This document shows, one piece after another, positions 1 through 8,229 of a stretch of DNA of 13,891 nt (positions within the stretch are counted from its first letter, which is position 1; each line of letters begins with the position of its first letter). The notes below the pieces were generated by a model, which saw only the letters and a list, made by a program, of their open reading frames with translations, made no database searches and was not told where the DNA came from. Source of the stretch: Deltaproteobacteria bacterium (lineage in GTDB: Bacteria; SAR324; NAC60-12); the NCBI GenBank assembly GCA_002730365.1, contig PBZZ01000123.1:1-13891 (forward strand). Reading direction: 5' to 3'. The position numbers were made by a program, and so were the translations under genes.

Positions 1-618
1 AATGTAAGAGTTATTACAGTAGGTAATCCATGTAATACCAATGCACTAATCGCCATGAACAATGCCCCAAAAATTGGTGTAGATCGCTGGTTTGCTATGA
101 CTGCATTGGATGAAAATCGAGCCAAAAGTCAGCTTGCCCAAAAGGCTAGAGTTTTAACTCGTGAGGTCAGCAATGTTGCTATTTGGGGAAATCATAGCGC
201 GACCCAATATCCTGATTTTTACAATGCACTGATTCAGGGGCAGCCAGCTACTGATGTGATTACTGATCATGAATGGCTGAAAGGTGAATTCATTAGTGTT
301 GTTCAACAACGTGGAGCAGCGATCATCAACGCTAGAGGGGCATCTTCAGCAGCATCAGCAGCCAACGCTGCTCTAGATACAATCATGCGTCTGGAAAAGC
401 CCACTCCAGCAGGAGATTGGTTCAGTGCAGCGGTTCCCAGCGATGGAAGTTACGGAATTCCGGATGGTTTACTCTTCAGCTACCCACTGCGGAGCAATGG
501 AGAAAGCTATGAAATTGTTCAGGGCGTTGAATTGAATGATTTCGCGCTTGGTAAGCTAGATATCACTCGTAAAGAGTTAGAGGAAGAAAGAGATGCTGTT
601 AAGAGTATGCTTAAATGA
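1..618 (+). CDS. mdh: Malate dehydrogenase, C-terminal part (5' end outside window)
   Basis: NAD(P)-dependent oxidation of malate to oxaloacetate in the TCA cycle, cytoplasmic. The reading frame is open from base 1, so the N-terminal Rossmann half lies upstream and about 205 codons are visible. The frame opens with the [16 protein letters not shown] segment typical of the MDH type 2 (cytosolic-like) family, continues with LDENRAK, which carries a substrate-binding arginine, and then [13 protein letters not shown], whose histidine (codon at 193-195) is the proton-accepting catalytic residue of the family. The C-terminal part with [12 protein letters not shown] and a charged final helix is complete and ends in TGA. 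The ATG at 55 is internal and is not the start. sucC follows after 87 bases on the same strand, a common grouping of TCA genes. Identification is firm; cofactor preference cannot be judged because the dinucleotide-binding part is missing. Confidence 0.95.
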   Translation, partial: NVRVITVGNPCNTNALIAMNNAPKIGVDRWFAMTALDENRAKSQLAQKARVLTREVSNVAIWGNHSATQYPDFYNALIQGQPATDVITDHEWLKGEFISVVQQRGAAIINARGASSAASAANAALDTIMRLEKPTPAGDWFSAAVPSDGSYGIPDGLLFSYPLRSNGESYEIVQGVELNDFALGKLDITRKELEEERDAVKSMLK

Positions 619-705
619 ATTTAGTTCAACGGCAACTAACTCTTGCTTGCCTCCACTTGAATTATTAGGAAGATCAACAGTCGTTATTCCATTCTTAGAG
701 GACTG

Positions 706-1881
706 ATGAAAATACACGAGTATCAGGCAAAACTAATTTTAGCCAAATACGGCGTAACTGTACCCCGTGGAAAAGTAGCATCCACCTTGGATGAGGCGGT
801 GAAAGCCGCCGAAGAATTGGGAACTGAGATCTGTGTGGTGAAGGCGCAGATTCATGCAGGCGGACGTGGAAAAGGTGGTGGTGTTAAGGTTTCAAAAGGT
901 TTGGATGCTCTGCGAACCAATGCAGAGCAGATTATTGGGATGCAATTGGTTACTCATCAGACTGGGCCCAAGGGGCAGCAAGTCAAAAGGGTCCTTGTCG
1001 AAGAAGGGATGGACATCAAGAAAGAACTTTATGTCTCATTGCTGGTTGATCGGGGTTCTCAGCAAGTGGTGATGCTGGCTTCCACAGAAGGAGGGATGGA
1101 CATTGAGGAGGTTGCGGCGAACACCCCTGAAAAAATTCTTAAAGTTGGCATTGATCCGACAATTGGAATGAGGCCCTACCAAGCTACCGAGTTGGCGTAT
1201 GGTTTAGAGATTGACAAGATCAATCCTAAACTGATTAGACCCGCAGTAGCTCTCTTACAAGGTCTCTATGAGACCTTTGCGAATGAAGACTGCTCATTGG
1301 TTGAAATCAATCCTTTGGTGCTCACTGGTGATGGCCGGGTCGTTGCCTTGGATTCGAAGATCACAATCGATGATAATGCTTTATTCCGACACAAGGATAC
1401 GCTTGAATTGAGGGATCTTGACGAAGAGGATCCTGCTGAAACGGAAGCCTCAGAAAACGACCTCAATTACATTCGATTGGACGGCTCTATTGGATGTATG
1501 GTTAATGGTGCCGGTCTCGCCATGGGCACAATGGACATCATTAAGGCTTGTGGGGGTGAACCAGCCAATTTTCTTGATGTAGGGGGGGGGAGTACCCAGG
1601 AAAGAGTTGAATTAGCATTTCGATTGATTTCCAGCGATCCACATGTAAAGTGCATCTTGATCAACATTTTTGGAGGGATTGTAAGGTGTGATATGGTCGC
1701 TGCAGGTGTCGTCGCTGCGATAAAAAATGTTGACCTAAAGGTGCCGGTTGTGGTCCGTTTGGAGGGAACTAATGCTGCAGAAGCACATCAAATCGTTAAT
1801 GATTCAAGTCTGGGTAGTCGCCTCCAAATGGCAGATGGTTTAAGAGACGCTGCTGAAAAAGCAGTTGCCGCTGTTGCCTGA
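706..1881 (+). CDS. sucC: Succinyl-CoA synthetase (ADP/GDP-forming) subunit beta
   Basis: Beta subunit of the succinyl-CoA synthetase heteromer, which makes ATP or GTP from succinyl-CoA in the TCA cycle. The product has 391 residues, close to the E. coli length of 388. The N-terminal ATP-grasp domain starts with the family signature [17 protein letters not shown] and has the glycine-rich nucleotide loop GGRGKGGG at residues 52-59. The metal-binding segment LVEINPLV follows near residue 200. The C-terminal ligase domain has [16 protein letters not shown] and [10 protein letters not shown]. An AGAGGA Shine-Dalgarno site lies at 697-702, rather close to the ATG. sucD begins 32 bases after the stop, so the two subunits are co-transcribed. 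The codons for VGGGS create a run of nine G at 1582-1590; the frame is intact through it. Confidence 0.97.
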   Translation: MKIHEYQAKLILAKYGVTVPRGKVASTLDEAVKAAEELGTEICVVKAQIHAGGRGKGGGVKVSKGLDALRTNAEQIIGMQLVTHQTGPKGQQVKRVLVEEGMDIKKELYVSLLVDRGSQQVVMLASTEGGMDIEEVAANTPEKILKVGIDPTIGMRPYQATELAYGLEIDKINPKLIRPAVALLQGLYETFANEDCSLVEINPLVLTGDGRVVALDSKITIDDNALFRHKDTLELRDLDEEDPAETEASENDLNYIRLDGSIGCMVNGAGLAMGTMDIIKACGGEPANFLDVGGGSTQERVELAFRLISSDPHVKCILINIFGGIVRCDMVAAGVVAAIKNVDLKVPVVVRLEGTNAAEAHQIVNDSSLGSRLQMADGLRDAAEKAVAAVA

Positions 1882-1913
1882 TCACCACCTCAAATGAGTA
1901 TTGAAAGGAAAGT

Positions 1914-2786
1914 ATGACAGTCCTCGTCAACAGCGGAACGCGAGTCTTGGTTCAGGGAATCACTGGCTCCCAAGGGCAATTGCATACCCGTGGTTGTAGG
2001 GATTATGGAACCAATATTGTCAGTGGAGTGACCCCCGGCAAGGGTGGGCAAGATTTTGAAGGCGTTCCAATTTTCAACACTGTGAAACAGGCGGTCGAGG
2101 CTACAGAAGCGGATGCATCCATTATTTTTGTTCCACCTCCGTTTGCCGCAGACGCTATTATTGAGGCTGCTGCAGTTAATATCCCACTGATTGTGGCCAT
2201 TACCGAAGGAGTGCCTGTCCAAGATATGGTGAGAGCCGTAAGCTATGTAAAACGCCAGGGGGTCAGATTGATTGGGCCCAACTGTCCAGGAGTGATTACC
2301 CCAGGAGAATGTAAAATCGGCATTATGCCAGGAAGTATCCACCAGCCTGGTAAAATTGGTGTTGTCTCCCGTTCTGGAACTTTGACTTACGAAGCTGTAG
2401 GTCAACTCAGTGGGGTAGGTTTAGGTCAGAGCACTTGTATCGGAATTGGAGGAGACCCTGTTAATGGTACAAATTTTATTGATTGTCTACGGATGTTTCA
2501 GGATGATCCCGGGACAGAGGCAATCGTGATGATTGGAGAGATTGGCGGGGACGCTGAAGAACAGGCAGCTGCCTTCGTCAAAGAATATGTGACCAAGCCA
2601 ATTGTCAGCTTCATCGCAGGGCAAACGGCCCCTCCTGGACGAAGGATGGGTCATGCTGGTGCCATCATTTCCGGGGGTAAAGGTACGGCCCCCGAAAAAA
2701 TGGCTGCGCTGCAAGACGCAGGGATTTATGTGGTACCAACGCCTGCTGATATTGGCGAGAAAATGGTTGAGGTTCTGAAAATATAA
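1914..2786 (+). CDS. sucD: Succinyl-CoA synthetase subunit alpha
   Basis: Alpha subunit of succinyl-CoA synthetase, carrying the CoA site and the phosphorylated histidine. The product is 290 residues, essentially the E. coli length. The CoA-binding Rossmann motif GITGSQG is at residues 15-21. [20 protein letters not shown] lies at about 121-140. The active-site His247 is in [16 protein letters not shown], matching His246 of the E. coli enzyme. AAAGGAA just upstream (1904-1910) is the ribosome binding site. The gene follows sucC directly, and a hairpin terminator begins about ten bases after its stop. The last codons contain a ten-base segment complementary to the left arm of that terminator. 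Confidence 0.97.
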   Translation: MTVLVNSGTRVLVQGITGSQGQLHTRGCRDYGTNIVSGVTPGKGGQDFEGVPIFNTVKQAVEATEADASIIFVPPPFAADAIIEAAAVNIPLIVAITEGVPVQDMVRAVSYVKRQGVRLIGPNCPGVITPGECKIGIMPGSIHQPGKIGVVSRSGTLTYEAVGQLSGVGLGQSTCIGIGGDPVNGTNFIDCLRMFQDDPGTEAIVMIGEIGGDAEEQAAAFVKEYVTKPIVSFIAGQTAPPGRRMGHAGAIISGGKGTAPEKMAALQDAGIYVVPTPADIGEKMVEVLKI

Positions 2787-2796
2787 TCTCTCAAAT

Positions 2797-2825
2797 AAGA
2801 ACCTCAACTAGGATGAGGTTCTTTT
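2797..2825 (+). terminator. Rho-independent terminator of the mdh-sucCD operon, possibly bidirectional
   Basis: A perfect ten-base-pair stem (AAGAACCTCA at 2797-2806 with TGAGGTTCTT at 2814-2823) has a seven-base loop and runs into TTTT, then CC. It sits 10 bases past the sucD stop, between convergent genes. Read on the other strand, the same stem ends in TTATTT, so it may also stop transcripts of the convergent carboxylase gene that ends at 2890. Confidence 0.8.
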
Positions 2826-2889
2826 CCTTCAAACTGAGTTTCCTCACTAGTCAGACCTTTCCTATCTCCCCTCAAAAAATTTATCTTCA

Positions 2890-5800
2890 TTAATTTGGCG
2901 TTATTGACTCCATCACAAACAGTAGATCACCCTGATTTACGGTCTGCTGATCTTCTGCCAGAACTCGTGTGATCCGGAATTGCTGATCCCCAGGGTAGAC
3001 CGATTTCCCGTCTAAAGTTTTGAATGAGTTCAGGGAAATCTCATTGAAAACTTTCATGGATTCTAGCAAGCAGAGTGGAGTCTGTAAATTAATGACACTG
3101 CCTTCTTCCACTAATGCGGGAGTCTCTGGAGAAGGAGACCGATAAAAGCCTCCCATTTGTGGAGAAAGAATTTTCCACTCTTTCGAATTTTCGAAACGAA
3201 CACTGCACTCATCAAGTGAAGTTGCAGCCCCCCCAGATTCCAGCTTAGATTCCTTGATTAGCTCTTGAGGATTGATCCTTGAAAATAGCCCCTTCAGATA
3301 GCGGGTATCAAAATTCCCTACCTGGAAATCCTGATCCTGCAAAATTCTCTTCGCCAATACCAGATTTGTGGAAATGCCATGAATTTTCACTCTACTTAGG
3401 TAATCTAGTAGCAGTTCAATTGCTTCTTTTCGGTCTTCACCCCAGGCAATGATTTGGGCAACTAAAGAGTCGTAGAAAGGCGGAACCATAGAGCCATTGG
3501 TGACAGCTTTAATAACTCGGATGTTTTCTTCGGCAGGAAAGTAGGCTTCAGTAACTCTACCTGGATCTGGTACGAAACGAAGGAAACCCGAAGAGTCTAA
3601 ATCCACTCTTTCAGCATTAATTCGAAGCTCCATTGCATGGCCATGTGTACGGATCTTCAAGTTTTCAAGGCTATTGCCTTCCGCTACTGAAAACTGTTGA
3701 TTGACCAAGTCCACCCCAGTGACCATTTCAGAGACTGGGTGTTCCACCTGTAGACGCGTATTCATCTCCATGAAGTAGATTTTTTGCTCTCCCAGATCGT
3801 AGATAAATTCAACAGTACCGGCTCCAACATAATCAATTTCATCAATCAATTTCCTAGAGTATTTGAAAAGTTGATCTTGAATTTTCTGTGGTAGATCAAA
3901 TGCACTCTCTTCAATGAGTTTCTGATAATTTCGTTGGACTGAACAATCTCGAATTCCTAGCAAATGAGAAGTACCTTTAAGGTCTCGAAGAACTTGGACT
4001 TCCAAGTGTCTCAATGAGCGGATGAACTTTTCCAAATACAAATCACCGTTACCAAAGGCATTTAGCGCTTCCTTCGACATCCGAATAAACATCGGTTCCA
4101 ACTGACCTGGCTGTTCAACAACTGCTATGCCTTTCCCACCCCCACCATGGGCGGCCTTGATCAGCACTGGATATCCAATCTCCTCCGCTACGTTGGAAGC
4201 CTCAGATGAATTTGCCAATGCACCTTCACTACCTGGAACAACAGGAATCTTAAGCCTCTTTGCAGTATTGATCGCATTAGATTTGTTTCCCATTAGATCC
4301 ATGTTATCAGAGCGTGGTCCAATAAAATTCAGACCATGTTCTCGGCAAATGCGGGCATATTGGGGTGATTCTGAGAGGAAGCCAATGCCTGGATGAATGG
4401 CGTCTACTCCCTCAATCTCAGCAATTCTGATTACACTCATCGCATTCAAATAGCTTTCTTGAGGAGTGTTTCCACCAAGGCAAACCAGCCGATCGTTTTC
4501 CCGAAGCAATTGAGCTGGGTAGCTCTCCATATCTGGATCAGATTGGACGAGGACGACTTCTAGGCCATAGTCCTCAGAAGCTTGGATCAATCTTTGAGCA
4601 GTACATCCTCTAGCATGAACGAGGACTCTTTTGATGTCGCTTTGCATCAACTCAGATTTTTCAAGGGATTCAACTTCCTGATCTAGCTGCGTAGAGAGGT
4701 TATACTCACCCGTCAGTGTCCTCGAAATCACTTCCTGAATTGAAAGCTTTGGCATTGGAATACTGGGGTCAATCTGGCGCAAAGCGTGATCAATTTGCTC
4801 ATCAAATGGATTTTCCACCAGGCCATCCATTGTTCCGTCTTTTTGGCTCAGGTAGTTTGCGAGTGTGGATGATGCTGGAAGGTGACTCTCAACAACAAGT
4901 TGCCCTGCGAAAGGGATTTGGGCTCCTGAAAGATAGTAGGTTTTCACCAATAGATGAGTTACGAAACTTGCTTGAGCACCTCCGACGCAGTCTCTGAATC
5001 CAAAGCAAATCACCGGAAGATCATGGTCTTTGACAAAGCGTGTCAGTCGATCGTTCATCGTTGCCATGGAGAAGAGGGATCCTGCCCCCTCCTTGGTTTG
5101 CATACCTGCTGAAGAAATGAAAAAGATCACAGGAAGGTTGCGCTGGGCGCACTCATCCAGCAGAAGACAAACCTTCTCGCAGCTTGCCATGTCAAAGGCA
5201 CCAGCCTGAAAACGAGTGTTGCTCAGGACCAAACCGACCTTAGTTGTCGCTCTGTTATCTGTGAAATTAGCAATACCTGCAACTACTCCACATGGGGCGA
5301 TCCCACTGTCAAGAGCTTGCTCAATGGCTTGGCGAAAGCCTGGAAAATTGACGGGATTTGCGGTGATCTTTTCTGCGTTAAGCTCTTTGAAGTTAGCAAA
5401 ATACTTGTCAAGAATTTGCTTCGGTTCAATGTGATTCTTCTTATAATCTCTTAACAGATTCTGAATAAGCAGATCTTTATATGCTTGATCCAATCGATTC
5501 CAGAAGTCTTTGATTCCGATGTTTCGAGGAGTGATCTTGCCCTGAAACTTACTCTCACCAAGTTGAGCTTTATAAAGCGAAGGTAGCAATCCAGAGAAAT
5601 AGTAGCGCACAACCCCAAACAAAGGTGGAGACATCCTCGGATAGACAATTCTCTTCCAGCCACTTATAGTAGCCATCACTGCGTCACAGTTCTTTTGCGC
5701 TATGAACTGGGCGAGCCACTTGAAGAAGCTCTGTCGCACCCAATCACCCTCAAGCTGAAGTTCCATCTTTTCAAATTCCTTCAAGGCTATGTTGAAAGAA

Positions 5801-7440
5801 TTTTCAAAAAGCTTCTCTACTGATTGCTGTGAAATGTGATTTGTCCCTTTCAATTCACCTGCAATCATGGGGAGGCTTTCAATCACTCCATCGTAAAGCA
5901 TGTCAAAGAGTAGGATGTTCTGGAAGTTTTGCTGCAAACTTTGGTTCACCTCGGGTACAAGCAGAACGTCTAGTAGTGTGGGATTTTCATGGATCTCGGA
6001 AAGCGTTGCTTCCTGAAGAAAATCATGAAGTTGAATCATGTTCTCGCGGGTGCTGTCTTTCCAAAAATTATAAAGATAGATCAACACTTCCAGGGTTAAT
6101 TCTTCCAGTGCCTTCTCAAAGTTGTCCTTTGGATCCCCTACAAAAAAAGCGAAGAGTTTCGTTCTTTCTACATCTCGTTCTGCTTTAGTCTCGAGGAACC
6201 TTTGGTAGCGTTTGTTCAACTCCTCTTGGTAGCGAAGTTCTATAGGAGCCTGAAGCCACTTCTTGAATTTTTCTTGCCGCTCCTGCTCGATCCTTTCCGT
6301 TAAAGTGCCAGTTGGGGTCTTGGCAGTCTTACTGCTGAGTCTAGAGTAATTTTTAAGTGATTCACTTTGGATTTTTTGACGCATCTTTAGCCCACGCATG
6401 AAGCGATAGGCTGAACCGAAAACGTTTAGAGTTCCTGTAGGAGGCTTGTGAGTTCTCCGATTTACGACGATCTGGAGTTCACTCGGATTGAGATAATGTC
6501 CAATGTTTTCTTTGTAGTGATCAAAAAGAAATGAGTTTTCTTTCAGGAAAAGACGAGCGTTTTGCTCTGTTATTTCAATTCCACTGAGTATCGCTTCCAG
6601 TAGATTTGAAATCTTTCCAGGCTGATCTAACGAGAAATCAATAATCCCATCGAAATATCCGCTGGCGTAAAGCTCATAGGAGGAAACTCCCATAAATTTC
6701 GCACACTCTTGCCAGGACAGGTTGTACTTACGAGCTATGTTGCTCAATCCTTTCGGGTGAATTGTGTTAAATACTCCATCTTTGGTAGCAAGCAATACAT
6801 TTGTGGTTGCTAGTGGAATGGCTCCCCCACTGTATCCAGCCCCAAAAACAATACCTACGGTTGGCAACTGTAGATTCGCCATTTCGGCAATTAAAAAAGA
6901 GATACTGTGCGATTGATTGTCAAGATTGGCTTCAGCAGTGGCAACCGCTCCGGGGGTGTCAATAAAAGTCACCACTGGCATACCATGGATAGCAAAGAAC
7001 CCCAATTTATCTGCTGCTCGGCGATGATGTTTAGGATCCCAAGTTCCGTGTTGAGTCCTGTGGTCTTGAGCAACAAACCCAATTCTTCTTTTTAGAACAC
7101 CGATCTGAAATTCAACCTCAGCCAGATAGAGAGGCCCCTCAATCTCTTCTTGAATAAGGTTCCCTCCCAGTTGCTGAATAACTTCAACAGAACTGAGGCG
7201 CTTTTGGTTTTCAGACGGATTTACAACCCTTTGGATGTAACTGTCTACATCTAGTCGACGAAGCCACTGAATTTGTTCTTCAATACTCTCTTTGCTTAGT
7301 AATCCGGCTAATTTCACATCGTTAAAATACGATGGGCCTTTGCCCGGTAGCTGTGAAAGATCGTGGGACATTGCTTCTGCGCGTCGGAATGCCGAAAGAG
7401 GACGAGGTGTCTTTCGGGCAGACACGGGAGATTCAGGCAT
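2890..7440 (-). CDS. Single-chain multidomain acetyl-CoA carboxylase (CT-alpha / helical region / CT-beta / biotin carboxylase / biotinyl domain)
   Basis: Predicted to carboxylate acetyl-CoA to malonyl-CoA with ATP and bicarbonate, the first step of fatty acid synthesis; all catalytic parts are on one chain of 1516 residues. Domains in order: AccA-like carboxyltransferase (about 66-276; VTFIDTPGA, GAGYSGGAI); a charged, probably helical region I cannot assign (about 376-696); AccD-like carboxyltransferase (about 700-880; SSAGMQTKEGAGS, VGGAQASF) without the AccD Cys4 zinc finger; biotin carboxylase (about 935-1390; GGGGKG at 1099-1104, RDCSVQRNYQK with Lys1174, EMNTRLQVEHP with Glu1225, Arg1229 and Glu1233); biotinyl domain (about 1420-1512) with biotin Lys1463 in ESMKV. 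The usual NRGE of biotin carboxylase reads ARGC. The chosen ATG lies 25 bases after the parA-like stop and has no clear Shine-Dalgarno site. A TTG at 7542 would overlap that gene by 77 bases; an ATG at 7371 is also possible. Another acyl-CoA substrate cannot be excluded. Confidence 0.9.
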   Translation of the reverse strand: MPESPVSARKTPRPLSAFRRAEAMSHDLSQLPGKGPSYFNDVKLAGLLSKESIEEQIQWLRRLDVDSYIQRVVNPSENQKRLSSVEVIQQLGGNLIQEEIEGPLYLAEVEFQIGVLKRRIGFVAQDHRTQHGTWDPKHHRRAADKLGFFAIHGMPVVTFIDTPGAVATAEANLDNQSHSISFLIAEMANLQLPTVGIVFGAGYSGGAIPLATTNVLLATKDGVFNTIHPKGLSNIARKYNLSWQECAKFMGVSSYELYASGYFDGIIDFSLDQPGKISNLLEAILSGIEITEQNARLFLKENSFLFDHYKENIGHYLNPSELQIVVNRRTHKPPTGTLNVFGSAYRFMRGLKMRQKIQSESLKNYSRLSSKTAKTPTGTLTERIEQERQEKFKKWLQAPIELRYQEELNKRYQRFLETKAERDVERTKLFAFFVGDPKDNFEKALEELTLEVLIYLYNFWKDSTRENMIQLHDFLQEATLSEIHENPTLLDVLLVPEVNQSLQQNFQNILLFDMLYDGVIESLPMIAGELKGTNHISQQSVEKLFENSFNIALKEFEKMELQLEGDWVRQSFFKWLAQFIAQKNCDAVMATISGWKRIVYPRMSPPLFGVVRYYFSGLLPSLYKAQLGESKFQGKITPRNIGIKDFWNRLDQAYKDLLIQNLLRDYKKNHIEPKQILDKYFANFKELNAEKITANPVNFPGFRQAIEQALDSGIAPCGVVAGIANFTDNRATTKVGLVLSNTRFQAGAFDMASCEKVCLLLDECAQRNLPVIFFISSAGMQTKEGAGSLFSMATMNDRLTRFVKDHDLPVICFGFRDCVGGAQASFVTHLLVKTYYLSGAQIPFAGQLVVESHLPASSTLANYLSQKDGTMDGLVENPFDEQIDHALRQIDPSIPMPKLSIQEVISRTLTGEYNLSTQLDQEVESLEKSELMQSDIKRVLVHARGCTAQRLIQASEDYGLEVVLVQSDPDMESYPAQLLRENDRLVCLGGNTPQESYLNAMSVIRIAEIEGVDAIHPGIGFLSESPQYARICREHGLNFIGPRSDNMDLMGNKSNAINTAKRLKIPVVPGSEGALANSSEASNVAEEIGYPVLIKAAHGGGGKGIAVVEQPGQLEPMFIRMSKEALNAFGNGDLYLEKFIRSLRHLEVQVLRDLKGTSHLLGIRDCSVQRNYQKLIEESAFDLPQKIQDQLFKYSRKLIDEIDYVGAGTVEFIYDLGEQKIYFMEMNTRLQVEHPVSEMVTGVDLVNQQFSVAEGNSLENLKIRTHGHAMELRINAERVDLDSSGFLRFVPDPGRVTEAYFPAEENIRVIKAVTNGSMVPPFYDSLVAQIIAWGEDRKEAIELLLDYLSRVKIHGISTNLVLAKRILQDQDFQVGNFDTRYLKGLFSRINPQELIKESKLESGGAATSLDECSVRFENSKEWKILSPQMGGFYRSPSPETPALVEEGSVINLQTPLCLLESMKVFNEISLNSFKTLDGKSVYPGDQQFRITRVLAEDQQTVNQGDLLFVMESITPN

Positions 7441-7465
7441 GTAATAATTGGATTGAAAAGTTGAA

Positions 7466-8215
7466 TTACCAGGCCGGGAGGTGGGCTTTAACTTCTTGCC
7501 AGAGTTCCTGATAGGCCTGTGCTGATTTGCTGTTTTCTGCAAAGCAGCTTACTGGGGCTCGCTCTATTCCCATACGCTCAATTTCAGTTGAATATGGGAT
7601 ATTTGTTTTCAGAAAATTCGGATATTTGCGAGGCATTATTTGCATTAGGTCTCGATGCAATTGCTTGCGTCGATCAGCCATTGAGAAGAATACGAGCATC
7701 TTGAAATTTCGCAATTGCTTCTTGCGACGAAATTCCACCAATTGCTTTAGGGTTCTGAGGGAGAGAGAGGTGGGTATGACCGGTACTACAAGGACATTCG
7801 CAGCTTCAAAAATACTTTCTGATAGCAATGTCAGCCCTGGTGGGCAATCCAGAAAAACGTAGTCATACTCCCCTGCTAGAGGACTCAGCAATGTCTTGAG
7901 TCGCTCATTAGGCTTCTTTGTGTCGTCAAGCAGGAGGTCCATCGTCCGGTATGAAAAATCAGAAGGCAACAGATCGAGGTTTTCGTGGTCAGTTGCTTTG
8001 ATCAGATCAGCAAGATCATGACGACCTTTCAGCAAAGCCCTTGAACCTCCTTTGATTTTTGGCCGAACTCTAAAATAAAAGGTTGCTGCTCCCTGCGGAT
8101 CAAGATCCCAAATCAGTGTTCTTGCACCTTCATGTGCACTGTGAAAAGCCAAATTCACAGAGGTAGCGGTTTTTCCAACGCCACCTTTGATATTGTAAGA
8201 AGCCAAGATTTGCAT
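7466..8215 (-). CDS. ParA/MinD-family ATPase (SIMIBI P-loop NTPase)
   Basis: Cytoplasmic ATPase of the ParA superfamily, whose members move DNA, chemotaxis clusters, carboxysomes or other cargo along the nucleoid or membrane. The product has 249 residues. The deviant Walker A motif KGGVGKT at residues 10-16 carries the signature lysine (Lys10) needed for ATP-sandwich dimers. LIWDLDPQG follows at 34-42, and a Walker B-like strand YDYVFLDCPPGLTLLSESIFEAANVLVVP lies near the middle. No N-terminal DNA-binding domain is present, so it is the short (orphan or type Ib-like) form. No parB gene is visible. The ATG overlaps the stop of the upstream CHAD gene in TAATG, and a GAGGAG site at 8224-8229 lies inside that gene, so translation is coupled and the CHAD protein is the likely partner. 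The carboxylase gene follows. The cargo is not shown by the sequence. Confidence 0.88.
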   Translation of the reverse strand: MQILASYNIKGGVGKTATSVNLAFHSAHEGARTLIWDLDPQGAATFYFRVRPKIKGGSRALLKGRHDLADLIKATDHENLDLLPSDFSYRTMDLLLDDTKKPNERLKTLLSPLAGEYDYVFLDCPPGLTLLSESIFEAANVLVVPVIPTSLSLRTLKQLVEFRRKKQLRNFKMLVFFSMADRRKQLHRDLMQIMPRKYPNFLKTNIPYSTEIERMGIERAPVSCFAENSKSAQAYQELWQEVKAHLPAW

Positions 8216-8229
8216 TATTTCAACTCCTC
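8213..8229 (-). promoter_or_regulatory. TAATG overlap and Shine-Dalgarno of the ParA-like gene
   Basis: GAGGAG at 8224-8229 lies in the last codons of the CHAD gene. The TAA of that gene shares its final A with the ATG of the ATPase gene. This arrangement decides the ATPase start and implies translational coupling. Confidence 0.8.

Noticed and set aside
1890..2405. A 171-codon frame antisense to sucD
   Set aside because: It lies inside the well-supported sucD gene on the opposite strand, with a composition (many Ser, His, Trp, Asn) typical of antisense shadow frames and no recognisable domain.
2836..2855. Small TGAG-GAAA-CTCA hairpin on the minus strand downstream of the carboxylase stop
   Set aside because: The stem is only about four pairs with no following T run, so it is too weak to call a terminator next to the perfect hairpin at 2797-2823.
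7441..7542. Extended carboxylase start at TTG 7542
   Set aside because: It would overlap the ParA-like gene by 77 bases with a rare start codon and no Shine-Dalgarno site, and the extra residues are low-complexity and unlike AccA.
7466..8215. Reading the ParA-like gene as part of a chromosome or plasmid partition locus with a nearby origin
   Set aside because: No parB-like gene, no parS-like palindromes and no replication gene are visible; neighbours are metabolic or CHAD.
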